Positions 8,585-17,230 of a DNA stretch of 64,000 nt are shown here, one piece after another. The notes beneath the pieces were generated by a model. The model made no database searches, was not told where the DNA came from, and saw nothing but the letters and a program-made list of their open reading frames with translations. Source of the DNA: Clostridiaceae bacterium Marseille-Q4145 (GTDB lineage: Bacteria > Bacillota > Clostridia > Lachnospirales > Lachnospiraceae); assembly GCA_018223365.1 (NCBI GenBank), contig JAGTTP010000002.1:186001-250000 (forward strand). The letters are read 5' to 3'. The translations under genes and the position numbers were made by a program. How positions within the stretch are numbered: position 1 is the first letter of the stretch; each line of letters starts with the position of its first letter.

Positions 8585-9526
8585 TTACATCAGTTCTTTG
8601 ATCATCTTGGAGATGGTGGCAACGGTAACCGGATGTTTCACGATTACAGCATTGGAACCACAAGCCAGTACGGAAGCGGCTGTGGAAACTTCCATATCGA
8701 TACCACGCTGCTCAACCGGACCCCACTCAGGCATGTCTTCTTCAGAAGCCATAGCCTCTTTTACGTTCCATGCTTCCTCTGCTACCGGAGTAATGATCGG
8801 CATCTGTAACTGTGCGTCGTTCTGGGAAAGTGCTGCAGCTTTTACACGGTCCATAGTAGAAACTACGTACTCAAAACCGTATCCAACTGCTGCGGTACCT
8901 ACGTTCATGACAATGTTTGCCGGCTGTACACCCAGCTGGGTGATCAGCACGTTCAGCTGTTTTGCAAGGTTGATATCTACTGCAGACTCAGCGCCGACTT
9001 TCTGATTGTAAGCCAGACCTGCTGCTGCACCGATACCTTTGTAATCTTCCTCTCTTGCGGACAGGATGATGACATTTTTGCCCTGAGCTACATCAGCAGC
9101 TTTGGACAGAAGCTCAGTATCTTTTGCTACATTCTTGCATCCCTCGATTACAAGCGGTACATCGATGGCGTCAATGACCTCTTTTACGATCTCCATGCAT
9201 TCTTCTGTAGATTTGTTTGCTCCGTTCGGATCAGCTCCGATCAGTCTCAGACATACGAAATCTGCACCCGGCATCTCAGATGCTTTCTTAGCGATCTCGC
9301 CCATGGTGCTGCATCCAGCATAGTATGCTTTTACACCTTCCGGCTCGTTGTCCAGACCGAGGTCTGTGATCATAACACCAACTTTCGGTGCGTTCTCAAT
9401 CGGTGCATCAAATGTATAGAAAGGTAATACATTCTCGCCGCCAATTTTAATTGCTTTCTCGCCGCAGCCTACTTCAACTGCATTGATGGAAGCGTTGAAT
9501 TTTCCTGATTTTCCATTGAATGGCAT
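8585..9526 (-). CDS. acsD: Corrinoid iron-sulfur protein, small subunit
   Basis: 313 aa beta subunit of the CFeSP with the expected TIM-barrel pattern (GVMITDLGL, GADFVCLRLIGADPNGANKS, NIVMNVGTAAVGYGFEYVV). It forms the heterodimer with AcsC and helps cap the corrinoid. It is the first gene after an internal promoter (9569-9596) and has a strong GAGGAGGAG ribosome binding site. Normal family length with no anomalies. Confidence 0.96.
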   Translation of the reverse strand: MPFNGKSGKFNASINAVEVGCGEKAIKIGGENVLPFYTFDAPIENAPKVGVMITDLGLDNEPEGVKAYYAGCSTMGEIAKKASEMPGADFVCLRLIGADPNGANKSTEECMEIVKEVIDAIDVPLVIEGCKNVAKDTELLSKAADVAQGKNVIILSAREEDYKGIGAAAGLAYNQKVGAESAVDINLAKQLNVLITQLGVQPANIVMNVGTAAVGYGFEYVVSTMDRVKAAALSQNDAQLQMPIITPVAEEAWNVKEAMASEEDMPEWGPVEQRGIDMEVSTAASVLACGSNAVIVKHPVTVATISKMIKELM

Positions 9527-9568
9527 TGGTAATTCTCCTCCTCAAAAAATATATCACACAAATACTAT

Positions 9569-9596
9569 ATTATACCATAAAACCCATTTTCGTAAA
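9569..9596 (-). promoter_or_regulatory. Internal promoter for acsD-acsC-acsE-acsV
   Basis: Minus-strand extended -10 element TGGTATAAT (TATAAT at 9569-9574) with a -35 TTTACG (9591-9596) and a 16-base spacer. It follows the terminator-like hairpin at 9613-9638 and leads into acsD with about 37 bases of leader. Confidence 0.7.
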
Positions 9597-9612
9597 GAGT
9601 TTTATGCATTCC

Positions 9613-9638
9613 AAAAAGGCAACCCTGCTATGCAGGGT
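9613..9638 (-). terminator. Terminator or attenuator downstream of acsB
   Basis: Perfect 7-bp stem ACCCTGC-ATA-GCAGGGT on the minus strand, then TGCC and five T residues. The T-run is displaced by four bases, so termination is probably partial and separates the CODH/ACS unit from the CFeSP unit. Confidence 0.5.
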
Positions 9639-9655
9639 GCCCGGGTATTTTTAAA

Positions 9656-9757
9656 CTTAGGATCCAGAATCTACTATTGCACATCTGGTTCCTTAGGCTC
9701 CAGAATCACGTCTGTGCAAATGCACATCCGGTTCCTTAGGCTCCAGAATCACGTCTG
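9656..9757 (-). repeat. Short tandem intergenic repeat in the acsB-acsD gap
   Basis: A 28-base unit beginning GGTTCCTTAGGCTCCAGAAT occurs at 9687-9714 and again, identical, at 9730-9757 (period 43). A partial copy, CTTAGGATCCAGAATC, is at 9656-9671. Nearby at 9814-9850 an AAAATCAA / TTGATTTT inverted repeat surrounds a short GC-rich core just after the acsB stop. The 337-base gap thus holds, from acsB outward, an inverted repeat, a repeat cluster, a terminator-like hairpin and a promoter. It resembles dispersed intergenic repeats of Lachnospiraceae genomes, but that is from memory and not verified. Confidence 0.6.
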
Positions 9758-9863
9758 CGCTCTGCGCATCCGTCACAGCTCACGCTGTGCAATCGATTCT
9801 GTCGCTAAATGCTCGGTAAAATCAAATACTCGCTACGCTCGTGCTTGATTTTCTTCCTCGCAT

Positions 9864-11993
9864 TTACATCATCGGGTCCATGCCGAGTGCCGGATGACCT
9901 TTCTCGGTCAGGAACTCAAGCAGTGCTTCCGGATCAGTTGCGATGGTCTCATCACCGATCATATCGCAGAAGTTCTCAATTCCGTACAGTTCCTGTGCGG
10001 TCTTGTTTACTCTCTCAGCAACCTGCTCTTTCAGCTCTTTCGGCATCCATACGATACGCTCGATACCACCCTCAGCCTTCATGAACTTCTTGGAAGAAAT
10101 GAAGTGTTTTCCATGTCCCATGAATCCAGGAGTCTGAACTCCACCACCGGTCATGGATGCCAGCTCACCGAAGGTCATTCCCAGAGGAGTCATTCCAGTG
10201 TACTCACGGTTGGTAATGATAACACCGTTGGAGAACGGCTCGATACCACAGATACACTCGAAGCATCCACAGGATGTCATCGGGTCTTCCATGATGGAGT
10301 ACAGAGTAACGTGCTCCAGAGCACCCTGTGAGAATTTAGCAACTGCTTCATCAACATCCTCATAACGTCCAAGGTTCTCATCGATAACTCTCTCTTTGGT
10401 GATTACCTGACACGGTCCCTGCGGATCCAGCTCGTTGGTTGCTTTTGCATCCAGCCATGAAACAGCACCGCAAAGTCCAAGTCTCTCCGGAGTTACTACA
10501 CATACATGGCTCGGGGAGAATGCCTGACACATGATACAGCTGTAATATACCGGTACGGATTCGTCTGTCAGAGAAGTCAGACGCTCGTCACGACGGTCAT
10601 ATGCCGGGATAGCCAGCTCATGACGAAGTTTGGTACACTCTGCTTCATCAGTTACGATGGTAACTGCACATTTATCTACTACTGCGTCAAACTCGTTCTT
10701 AATGTTTGCGTACAGAACTTCTGCAAGGTCTTTTGCACGGAAACCAGCCTCGAAGGTAGATTTGCTGACACGGATACGGATCATATCACGCTGTCCAGTA
10801 TGCATAACACCCTCTACACAGTTTACATAGCTGTGGAATTTACGCTCGAATACCGGCTCGAAGTCGGACTGCATGTTCTTTCCGGCTACATCTACGATGT
10901 AAGCGATCTGCTGTTTGCTTCCTACTTCCATCTGATCGAAGTCCGGTCCGATGAGAGTGAACTTGTGATCCTCAACCTCGCTTGCGTCTTTGGTGCAAAC
11001 CAGCTCGAAGCAGTCTTTTCTGGAACCGTCGAACTCAACCTGCATATCACCTCTACGGATGATCTCGCCCTCGAATGCAGATGCGAAGGATACCGGGATA
11101 TCAATCTTGGTAATCTTAATCTTAATGTCACGTGCCTCAAGAGAGGTAGCGTTGAATTTGGATACGTCTTCCTGAACGATCAGGCTCTTCGGCACACGGA
11201 AGATGTTCTCGGTCTCGTTGGTGACTACCGGGAAACCAAGTGCGATAGCGCCTGCACCGCAAGCTACTACTACGTCATCCAGCGGTTTGAATGCGTTTAC
11301 GAATGCCGGTACACGATCCATGGTGTATTTCATCAGAGCGCCTGCATCACCCGGTGTTACGTTACCGAAGATCAGAGCTGCACGAAGTGCTACGGATACA
11401 ACATGGATTACAGAAGTCACATCTTTGCCAAGCGGTACGATACGAAGTGCATATCCCATATTCAGTCCAGCTTCTACACACTGGTCGATCACATCACCAA
11501 CCAGAGTTACCAGAATACCCTGTGCCTGATAGCTCTTAACAAGCTCTACTGCTTCTTCGTTGCTCGGAGCTTTTCCAAGAATAACTGCTACACCCGGGAT
11601 ATCTCCGGTTACCAGCGGTACACCAAGCTCACGGATAATGGCATCTGCCAGATGTCCGTAATACGGCTCTGCATACGGTTCTGCACCATTGATGTATTTC
11701 AGAACCTCGATGAACTCTGCGCAAAGTGCAGTAGCAACACCGCTCATGAACGCATCATTCAGTTTCTGCTCTCTGGTCATGAGAGTTTTTACAACGCCAA
11801 GAGCTTCTTTTAATTCTCCAAGATTAGCAACCTTGGTTCCGGTTACTGCATAGTAGCACGGAAGGCTGTATGCGGTATGCGGAAAAGATACCGCCTGATC
11901 TGCGCCGTACTGCGCAATTGCATTGTCGATGGCAGCTTCAGTTAAACCATAAACTGCATCATTTCCGCTGAATACTCTATCAAAAAGTGTCAC
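9864..11993 (-). CDS. acsB: Acetyl-CoA synthase (CODH/ACS complex ACS subunit)
   Basis: 709 aa with the chosen start. Condenses CO, the CFeSP methyl group and CoA into acetyl-CoA. A-cluster ligands show exact family spacing: Cys-x2-Cys-x8-Cys-x9-Cys (CIMCQAFSPSHVC then GLC) for the [4Fe-4S] cube, and the Cys-Gly-Cys of SCGCFEC for the distal nickel. An upstream ATG would overlap the preceding ATPase gene. The real start appears to be a GTG at 11993, nine bases after GGAGG, giving MTLFDRVFSGNDAVYG as in known AcsB proteins. It follows the acsF-like gene by 19 bases. A 337-base gap separates it from acsD. Confidence 0.97.
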   Translation of the reverse strand: MTLFDRVFSGNDAVYGLTEAAIDNAIAQYGADQAVSFPHTAYSLPCYYAVTGTKVANLGELKEALGVVKTLMTREQKLNDAFMSGVATALCAEFIEVLKYINGAEPYAEPYYGHLADAIIRELGVPLVTGDIPGVAVILGKAPSNEEAVELVKSYQAQGILVTLVGDVIDQCVEAGLNMGYALRIVPLGKDVTSVIHVVSVALRAALIFGNVTPGDAGALMKYTMDRVPAFVNAFKPLDDVVVACGAGAIALGFPVVTNETENIFRVPKSLIVQEDVSKFNATSLEARDIKIKITKIDIPVSFASAFEGEIIRRGDMQVEFDGSRKDCFELVCTKDASEVEDHKFTLIGPDFDQMEVGSKQQIAYIVDVAGKNMQSDFEPVFERKFHSYVNCVEGVMHTGQRDMIRIRVSKSTFEAGFRAKDLAEVLYANIKNEFDAVVDKCAVTIVTDEAECTKLRHELAIPAYDRRDERLTSLTDESVPVYYSCIMCQAFSPSHVCVVTPERLGLCGAVSWLDAKATNELDPQGPCQVITKERVIDENLGRYEDVDEAVAKFSQGALEHVTLYSIMEDPMTSCGCFECICGIEPFSNGVIITNREYTGMTPLGMTFGELASMTGGGVQTPGFMGHGKHFISSKKFMKAEGGIERIVWMPKELKEQVAERVNKTAQELYGIENFCDMIGDETIATDPEALLEFLTEKGHPALGMDPMM

Positions 11994-12012
11994 GGTATTA
12001 TACCTCCAAAAT

Positions 12013-12780
12013 TTATTTTGACTCATCGAGAATCGCTTTGATTTTCCGAATCTCATCTATCGCGGACTGACTTACATCATAGGGAGCTTTTCCCTGACGA
12101 TCCGCGTCAATTACCTCTGTATTATAATGAATGAATCCCAGTAAATCCTCTGCCGGAATCTTGGAACGAACGAACTCCTCGTCCTCAGCGCTTCGGACTT
12201 TATTTGCGACTACGCGCACCTGACGGATTCCCAGATCTGCTGCCAGACGTTTTACATTCTTATAGGTCTGAACGCTTCTGGCTCCCGGCTCAATCACAAC
12301 GATGAACTGCTCCATGGATTCACAGGTACCTCTGCCCAGATGCTCCAGACCAGCCTCCATATCCATGATTACTACATCTTTGCTTCTCAGCATCAGGTGG
12401 CTGATGATTCTTCTCAGCATCACATGCTCCGGGCAGACGCACCCGCCGCCGCCGGTTTCCACCGTGCCCAGCAGCAGGAGCTTCACGCCATTATAGGTTT
12501 TGCTGTATGTATCAGGAATATCATCCACCTTCGGGTTCAGTTTATACATCTGATTATCCGGTCCGGCTCCTGTACGCTCCTCCACCAGTTTTCTCATCTT
12601 ACTGATGGGGATAATGGAGTCCAGCACCTCTTCCGGAAATCCAAGCGCCAGTCCCAGATTGGCATCCGGGTCTACGTCAGCTGCCAGAACGGTGCGCCCC
12701 TCTTCCGCATATAATCTCGCAAGTGTGGCCGCAAAGGTCGTCTTTCCAACGCCGCCTTTTCCGGTAATTGCTATCTTCAA
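12013..12780 (-). CDS. acsF: CooC-type nickel-insertion ATPase (AcsF-like)
   Basis: 255 aa MinD/ParA-type P-loop ATPase of the CooC family. It has the deviant Walker A GKGGVGKTT at the N-terminus, switch DVDPDANLG, and a CxC pair (GGGGCVCPEH) that in CooC binds metal at the dimer interface. Position directly before acsB matches acsF in other acetogens, whose product matures the ACS A-cluster. The symbol is assigned by position; sequence alone cannot separate ACS from CODH maturation. A second paralogue lies at 14743-15513. Confidence 0.85.
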   Translation of the reverse strand: MKIAITGKGGVGKTTFAATLARLYAEEGRTVLAADVDPDANLGLALGFPEEVLDSIIPISKMRKLVEERTGAGPDNQMYKLNPKVDDIPDTYSKTYNGVKLLLLGTVETGGGGCVCPEHVMLRRIISHLMLRSKDVVIMDMEAGLEHLGRGTCESMEQFIVVIEPGARSVQTYKNVKRLAADLGIRQVRVVANKVRSAEDEEFVRSKIPAEDLLGFIHYNTEVIDADRQGKAPYDVSQSAIDEIRKIKAILDESK

Positions 12781-12824
12781 TGTCTTTCCCTCCGGTCTTA
12801 TATCAATTTACTTTCTTATCCGGA

Positions 12825-14717
12825 TTAGATTCCGATTGCGGTTCTCTTCTCTTCGATACGCTCGATCATCTTGTCACACAGCTTATCGATATCAGTTTCA
12901 ACTGTGTAAGCAGCCTCTACCCAATCACGAACGCCATTGGTCAGCCACTCACCCATCTCGCTGGAACCGGATACATAAGGATCAACGCCAAGGAAGGTAT
13001 CAATACCGGTTGCTACTACGTAGTTACCGATGGAAACTGCCTTCTCAGACATCCACTCCGGAGCACATCCAACTACCGGCAGCTGGGAAATCTTAAGACC
13101 GGAGTCTTTTGCCAGCTCAGCTACCAGAATCATCATACGGCTGATGTCTACACAGGATCCCATATGAAGTACAGGCGGGATGTCTGCCAGCTCACATACA
13201 CGTTTCAGGCCAGCGCCGCAGAGATCTTTTGCAGCTTTGTCCATCAGACCTGCTTTTGCAGCAGCCTGCGCGGAACATCCGGAAGCTACAACTACGATAT
13301 CGTTAGCAATGAGTTTTTTCATCATTTCGATATGTGCGGTATCAGGACGAACCTTCGGGTTATTACATCCTACCATTGCAACTGCACCACGAATAACACC
13401 GGAAGTAACACACTCAAGAAGCGGTTTGGTGGTTCCGGTTACATCTACCTGGCTGTTAGTAACACCGTCAAGTACTTTTACAAGAGCTTCCAGAGAGTAA
13501 CCAACGGTTGCTTTCTGTTTCATATCCGGAATGTATACCAGCTCCGGTTTACGGTTCTTGAAGTTCTCGCATGCAGTCTTAACGATCTGTTTTGCCTTCT
13601 CTGCTGCGGTTCCTACATCAAAACGGATGTAATCGGAATCCGGCATCTGAGCGATCGGAGAAGTTGTGATGAACTTGGTGTGGAAACATTTACTCAGAGG
13701 TCCAAGTGCCGGGAAAATACACTGAACGTCTACTACGATAGCCTCACATGCTCCTGTCAGAACTACGTTCTCCTGCTGCAGGAAGTTACCAGCCATCGGA
13801 ATACCACGACGCATTGCTACCTCGTTGGAAGTACAGCAGACACCAGATACGGTGATGCCCTTAGCGCCCATGCTCTTTGCATAAGCGATCATCTCCGGAT
13901 CGTCTGCATATTCACAGACCATCTCAGACAGTGACGGATCATGTCCGTGTACTACGATGTTTACGTTCTCAGCGTTCATAACGCCAAGGTTTGCCTCAGT
14001 ATCAATCGGCTTCGGAGTTCCGAACAGTACGTCAGAGAACTCGGTACCACACATGGAACCGCCCCATCCATCAGCCAGACCTGCTCTTAAGGACTGACGA
14101 ACCAGTGCTTCCGGTTTGGATGAACATCCCATATGGGTCATATGTAAGGAAGTAGCAACCTCACGGTCAATTGCCCGCGGCTCGATTTCAGCATCATGCC
14201 ACAGCTTCTGGGTATGCTCCGGTGCTCTCTTCAGCCATCTCTGAACGCCGAACGGTTTACCATACTCCATCAGAGCCAGTTCTGCCATCTCATGTGCCAG
14301 ATCGTAGATATCTTTTCCTTCGGTCTCTACGCCCCACTCTTTTGCGATACGGATCAGTTTATCAGGATCTTTTACTTTGTAAGCGCCGTTCGGATCAGCT
14401 GCGTAGAGAGTATGACAGATCTCACGTCCGTGATCAGAGTGAGTAGCCGCACCACCTGCAGTGAATTTCAGATAGTTACGTCCTACGATACCATGAGCAT
14501 CGCATCCGCAGATTCCTCTCGGAGCCTTCGGGGTAATACGGCACGGTCCCATTGCACAGATACGGCAGCAGATACCCTGCTCACCGAATTTACAATGCGG
14601 AGTCTGATTCTTTACACGAATCTGCCATGCATCAGCACCGACTTTCGCGCCGGTCTCAAGCAGCCGGTTGGTAGCTGCTTCCATTTCTTCGACTGTGGTT
14701 AATTTAAAGTCTCCCAT
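12825..14717 (-). CDS. acsA: Ni-dependent CO dehydrogenase catalytic subunit
   Basis: 630 aa anaerobic CODH. Reduces CO2 to CO (or the reverse) at the Ni-Fe-S C-cluster. The N-terminal Cys42/Cys50 pair (D-cluster) and Cys51, Cys54 and Cys59 plus Cys70/72 (B-cluster) keep the classic spacing in HCKFGEQGICCRICAMGPC. C-cluster ligands fall in VSGVCCTSNE, VGCNNP, ASGCSAQAA and MGSCVDISR. An ATG 12 codons upstream would overlap cooC. GGAG before the second Met fixes the start at MGDFKLTTVEEM. It is flanked on both sides by CooC-type ATPases and is clearly the partner of AcsB. Confidence 0.96.
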   Translation of the reverse strand: MGDFKLTTVEEMEAATNRLLETGAKVGADAWQIRVKNQTPHCKFGEQGICCRICAMGPCRITPKAPRGICGCDAHGIVGRNYLKFTAGGAATHSDHGREICHTLYAADPNGAYKVKDPDKLIRIAKEWGVETEGKDIYDLAHEMAELALMEYGKPFGVQRWLKRAPEHTQKLWHDAEIEPRAIDREVATSLHMTHMGCSSKPEALVRQSLRAGLADGWGGSMCGTEFSDVLFGTPKPIDTEANLGVMNAENVNIVVHGHDPSLSEMVCEYADDPEMIAYAKSMGAKGITVSGVCCTSNEVAMRRGIPMAGNFLQQENVVLTGACEAIVVDVQCIFPALGPLSKCFHTKFITTSPIAQMPDSDYIRFDVGTAAEKAKQIVKTACENFKNRKPELVYIPDMKQKATVGYSLEALVKVLDGVTNSQVDVTGTTKPLLECVTSGVIRGAVAMVGCNNPKVRPDTAHIEMMKKLIANDIVVVASGCSAQAAAKAGLMDKAAKDLCGAGLKRVCELADIPPVLHMGSCVDISRMMILVAELAKDSGLKISQLPVVGCAPEWMSEKAVSIGNYVVATGIDTFLGVDPYVSGSSEMGEWLTNGVRDWVEAAYTVETDIDKLCDKMIERIEEKRTAIGI

Positions 14718-14742
14718 ATAAATCTCCTTTATAGTCAGGCTT

Positions 14743-15513
14743 TTAAAGCCCAAGACCTTCTAAAATATGATACAATTCCTGTCTGACAGGATTATATGCC
14801 GGAAGTTGCGTTGTAGGAGTTCCGGCACTGTCATAGTCAAATACACCTTCATCCTGGGGAACCACTCCCAGAAGTTCGAGATTCTGTTTCTCGATTTCCT
14901 CGCGGACACCGTCATTGATAACTCCGCCCGGAGCGCGGTTTACGATCAGACCGACTTTCTTCGGCTTCAGTCCGCACTCAGGAATCAGACGTGCAATGCG
15001 TCCTACTGCCTGAATTCCTCTGCGTGAACAGTCGCTGACCAGAATTACAGCATCTACACCCGGAAGAATTCCTCTGCTGATATGTTCCATACCAGCCTCG
15101 TTATCTACCACAATGTACTTGTAATTCTGGGCACGCTTTCCGACCTGAGCCGACAGCAGACCATTTACAAAGCAATAGCATCCTTTTCCCTGTGTATGAC
15201 CCATGACCAGCAGATCGTAGTCATCTTCTTCTACCAATGCGGAATCAAACTTGAACTCGGTATAATCCTGCTTGGACATTCCTTTCGGAATCGGGCTGTC
15301 ATCAGAAACTTCCGCTTTTGAAAGCTCGTCTCGGATATCTCCCAGCGTCATTTCCACATCCACACCCAGAACTTCATTCAGATTGGAATTTGCATCGGCA
15401 TCAACTGCCAGAATCGGGCCTTCCTTCTTATCAGCCAAATATTGAATCATCATACCGGTCAGTGTGGTTTTGCCCACACCACCTTTTCCTGCCACTGCAA
15501 TTGTATATGGCAT
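14743..15513 (-). CDS. cooC: CooC-type CODH maturation ATPase
   Basis: 256 aa P-loop ATPase with Walker A GKGGVGKTTLTG, switch region DADANSNLN, the metal-binding CxC motif GKGCYCFVN and the invariant VDNEAGMEHISRG. CooC proteins use ATP-driven dimer changes to load nickel into the CODH C-cluster. It is 25 bases upstream of acsA, so a CODH-specific role is likely, in contrast to the acsB-linked paralogue. Overall similarity to that paralogue is modest outside the motifs. Confidence 0.88.
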   Translation of the reverse strand: MPYTIAVAGKGGVGKTTLTGMMIQYLADKKEGPILAVDADANSNLNEVLGVDVEMTLGDIRDELSKAEVSDDSPIPKGMSKQDYTEFKFDSALVEEDDYDLLVMGHTQGKGCYCFVNGLLSAQVGKRAQNYKYIVVDNEAGMEHISRGILPGVDAVILVSDCSRRGIQAVGRIARLIPECGLKPKKVGLIVNRAPGGVINDGVREEIEKQNLELLGVVPQDEGVFDYDSAGTPTTQLPAYNPVRQELYHILEGLGL

Positions 15514-15547
15514 ATTGTCATCTCCTAAATCTGTCTATTGTCTTTTC

Positions 15548-16480
15548 TTAAACGAGAGTGCAAAGTCCGGACTCGTCGATGATGCGGGATACATCTTTCC
15601 ACTTGTTCAGAGCATACAGATGGATTCCGTTTACGCCCATTGCACGATACTCATCAATCTGTCTGATGGTATACTGGATACCTTCCTCTTTGAACTCTTC
15701 GACTTTCTTATCATAGAACATGTCGAACGGTTTTCCGTCTGCATCTTTTGCTGCGAACGGATTCGGGAACAGCCAGTGTCTGGAAATCATTCTGCAAAGC
15801 TCGCTGTCCATCACACAGCCATTACGGGAAAGCGCCATGTTGATGGTGGCTCCCATATCAAGGATCGGCATAACCCCCACGTCTACCGGCATGGTAATAC
15901 CTGCCTCGCGGATTGCATCCAGCCAGTATCTGAACTGCTCCATATCCCAGCAAAGCTGAGTCATGATGTAGTCAGCACCATTGTCCTGCTTCTGTTTCAG
16001 AACTGCAATGTCTGCATCCAGGCTGCGGCATGCAATGTGTCCCTCCGGAGATCCTGCTACTGCGATCTCAAATTTGTCGCCGTAAGTATCGCGAACAAAT
16101 TTTACAAGGTCCGTTGCATAATTAAAGTCACCACAAGTCGTGGTCTCACCCAGCGGAATATCTCCACGGAGTGCCAGCATGTGATCAACACCTTCTGCAA
16201 GATACTGATCCAGCTGCTCTTTGATACCCTCTTTGGTATTTTTGATAACCGTAAAGTGGGTAACCGGTGTGGTACCTGCTTTTTTGATCATCTGGCATAC
16301 TTCTCTGTTGGCGCCGACGTTTCCTCCGCCTGCACCGTAAGTACAGGAGATGTATGCCGGTTTGTACTTCATCAGATGATCGATGGTACCAGGCAGATTC
16401 TCCATTCCTTTCTCTGTCTTCGGCGGGAAGAGTTCGAAAGAAAGAAGAGTCTTCTCTCTCAGTGCCTGTGAGATTTTCAT
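15548..16480 (-). CDS. metF: Methylenetetrahydrofolate reductase (MetF type)
   Basis: 310 aa flavin-dependent TIM-barrel enzyme, methylene-THF to methyl-THF. Shows SFELFPPKTEKGMENL near the N-terminus, ISCTYGAGG, HMLALRGDIP and VAGSPEGH. An in-frame ATG six codons upstream overlaps the Shine-Dalgarno (GGAGGT), so the start is MKISQALREK. There is no metV (zinc-binding partner) and no rnfC2-like gene beside it, which places it with single-subunit MetF reductases. This matters for energetics because the electron donor differs between MTHFR types. It lies between cooT and cooC in the operon. Confidence 0.93.
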   Translation of the reverse strand: MKISQALREKTLLSFELFPPKTEKGMENLPGTIDHLMKYKPAYISCTYGAGGGNVGANREVCQMIKKAGTTPVTHFTVIKNTKEGIKEQLDQYLAEGVDHMLALRGDIPLGETTTCGDFNYATDLVKFVRDTYGDKFEIAVAGSPEGHIACRSLDADIAVLKQKQDNGADYIMTQLCWDMEQFRYWLDAIREAGITMPVDVGVMPILDMGATINMALSRNGCVMDSELCRMISRHWLFPNPFAAKDADGKPFDMFYDKKVEEFKEEGIQYTIRQIDEYRAMGVNGIHLYALNKWKDVSRIIDESGLCTLV

Positions 16481-16539
16481 AGTTACATACCTCCACATCT
16501 TATCTAAATTGTAACCTACAAAAAAACTACCAAACTGAA

Positions 16540-16734
16540 TTAATCTTCGATGCAGTTAATCTTTACTGTAGAGTTCGCCAGATCCACCATGACGATGGTT
16601 CCCTCTACTTCGATCTCTGCACCCATAATGTCTCTGATGCGGATCGTTGTTCCATCCACATCCATCCGGCTGGCATTCTTGATCAGAATGCTTTCACCTT
16701 CTTTTTTCTTTCCATATACAGTTGCAAGACACAT
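16540..16734 (-). CDS. cooT: CooT-type small nickel-binding protein
   Basis: 64 aa. The start MCLATVYG with Cys at position 2 and the all-beta pattern ending AEIEVEGTIVMVDLANSTV match the CooT family, small dimeric proteins that bind one Ni(II) through Cys2 and were first found in CODH operons. A role in nickel delivery to CODH/ACS is inferred from family and location. A ribosome binding site lies seven to ten bases upstream. Confidence 0.85.
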   Translation of the reverse strand: MCLATVYGKKKEGESILIKNASRMDVDGTTIRIRDIMGAEIEVEGTIVMVDLANSTVKINCIED

Positions 16735-16750
16735 CTTAAAGTCAACCTCC

Positions 16751-17134
16751 TTACTGTACCAGGGAAAGAGCGATGGAAAGTCTCATATTTCCTTTTTCGA
16801 AATCTTCAACGCCCTTCTCAATCTGAAGCGCTGCATCATCCTTGCCCTGCTCTCTTAAATGCTTTGCAATGGCTGCAAGCTCCTGAGCATGATGGCGGTT
16901 ATGGTCAAGCATGTATGCAAGTACTGCTGTATCCTCATCTTTCGGCTGTTCACCGTGATGATGGCCACATCCGCATTCTCCGTGTGTATGATCATGCTGA
17001 TGCTCTCCCTCATGTGCATGTGCATGAGTGTGCGTTACTCCATCATGAGTATGCTCATGGCTGTGCTCGTGCTCATGATCATGTCCGCCGCATCCACATC
17101 CGCAATGGCTGTGTTCTTCGTTTGTCATATGCAT
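16751..17134 (-). CDS. Histidine-rich metal-binding protein (CooJ-like role)
   Basis: 127 aa. Residues about 8-62 are extremely rich in His with CGCGCGG and CGCGHHH clusters. Residues about 70-127 form a helical domain (LDHNRHHAQELAAIAKHLREQG). It is the first gene of the WL operon and directly precedes cooT. The composition fits a nickel store or chaperone like CooJ, though CooJ carries its His-rich part at the C-terminus, so this is at best an analogue. AGGAGG lies eleven bases before the chosen ATG; a second Met two codons later is possible. A leader hairpin TAACGA/TCGTTA immediately precedes the ribosome binding site. Confidence 0.8.
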   Translation of the reverse strand: MHMTNEEHSHCGCGCGGHDHEHEHSHEHTHDGVTHTHAHAHEGEHQHDHTHGECGCGHHHGEQPKDEDTAVLAYMLDHNRHHAQELAAIAKHLREQGKDDAALQIEKGVEDFEKGNMRLSIALSLVQ

Positions 17135-17230
17135 CTTATATCTATCCTCCTTTTAACGATGAGTAAATCAATTCGTTATTTTTTTAACATTTTAAAAGCA
17201 TAAATATCCTACTTTTGAATATCTGAAACT

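Noticed and set aside
9656..9757. CRISPR array
   Set aside because: Only two full repeat copies and a partial one, spaced 36 and 43 bases with related spacer sequence, and no cas genes nearby.
11994..12056. Upstream ATG start for acsB
   Set aside because: It would overlap the preceding ATPase gene and add 21 residues unlike AcsB. The GTG at 11993 has GGAGG at proper distance and gives the family N-terminus.
17135..17225. Nickel/cobalt riboswitch in the leader of the Wood-Ljungdahl operon
   Set aside because: The leader is AT-rich and shows only one small hairpin before the ribosome binding site. The GC-rich helices and junction expected of the NiCo aptamer are absent.
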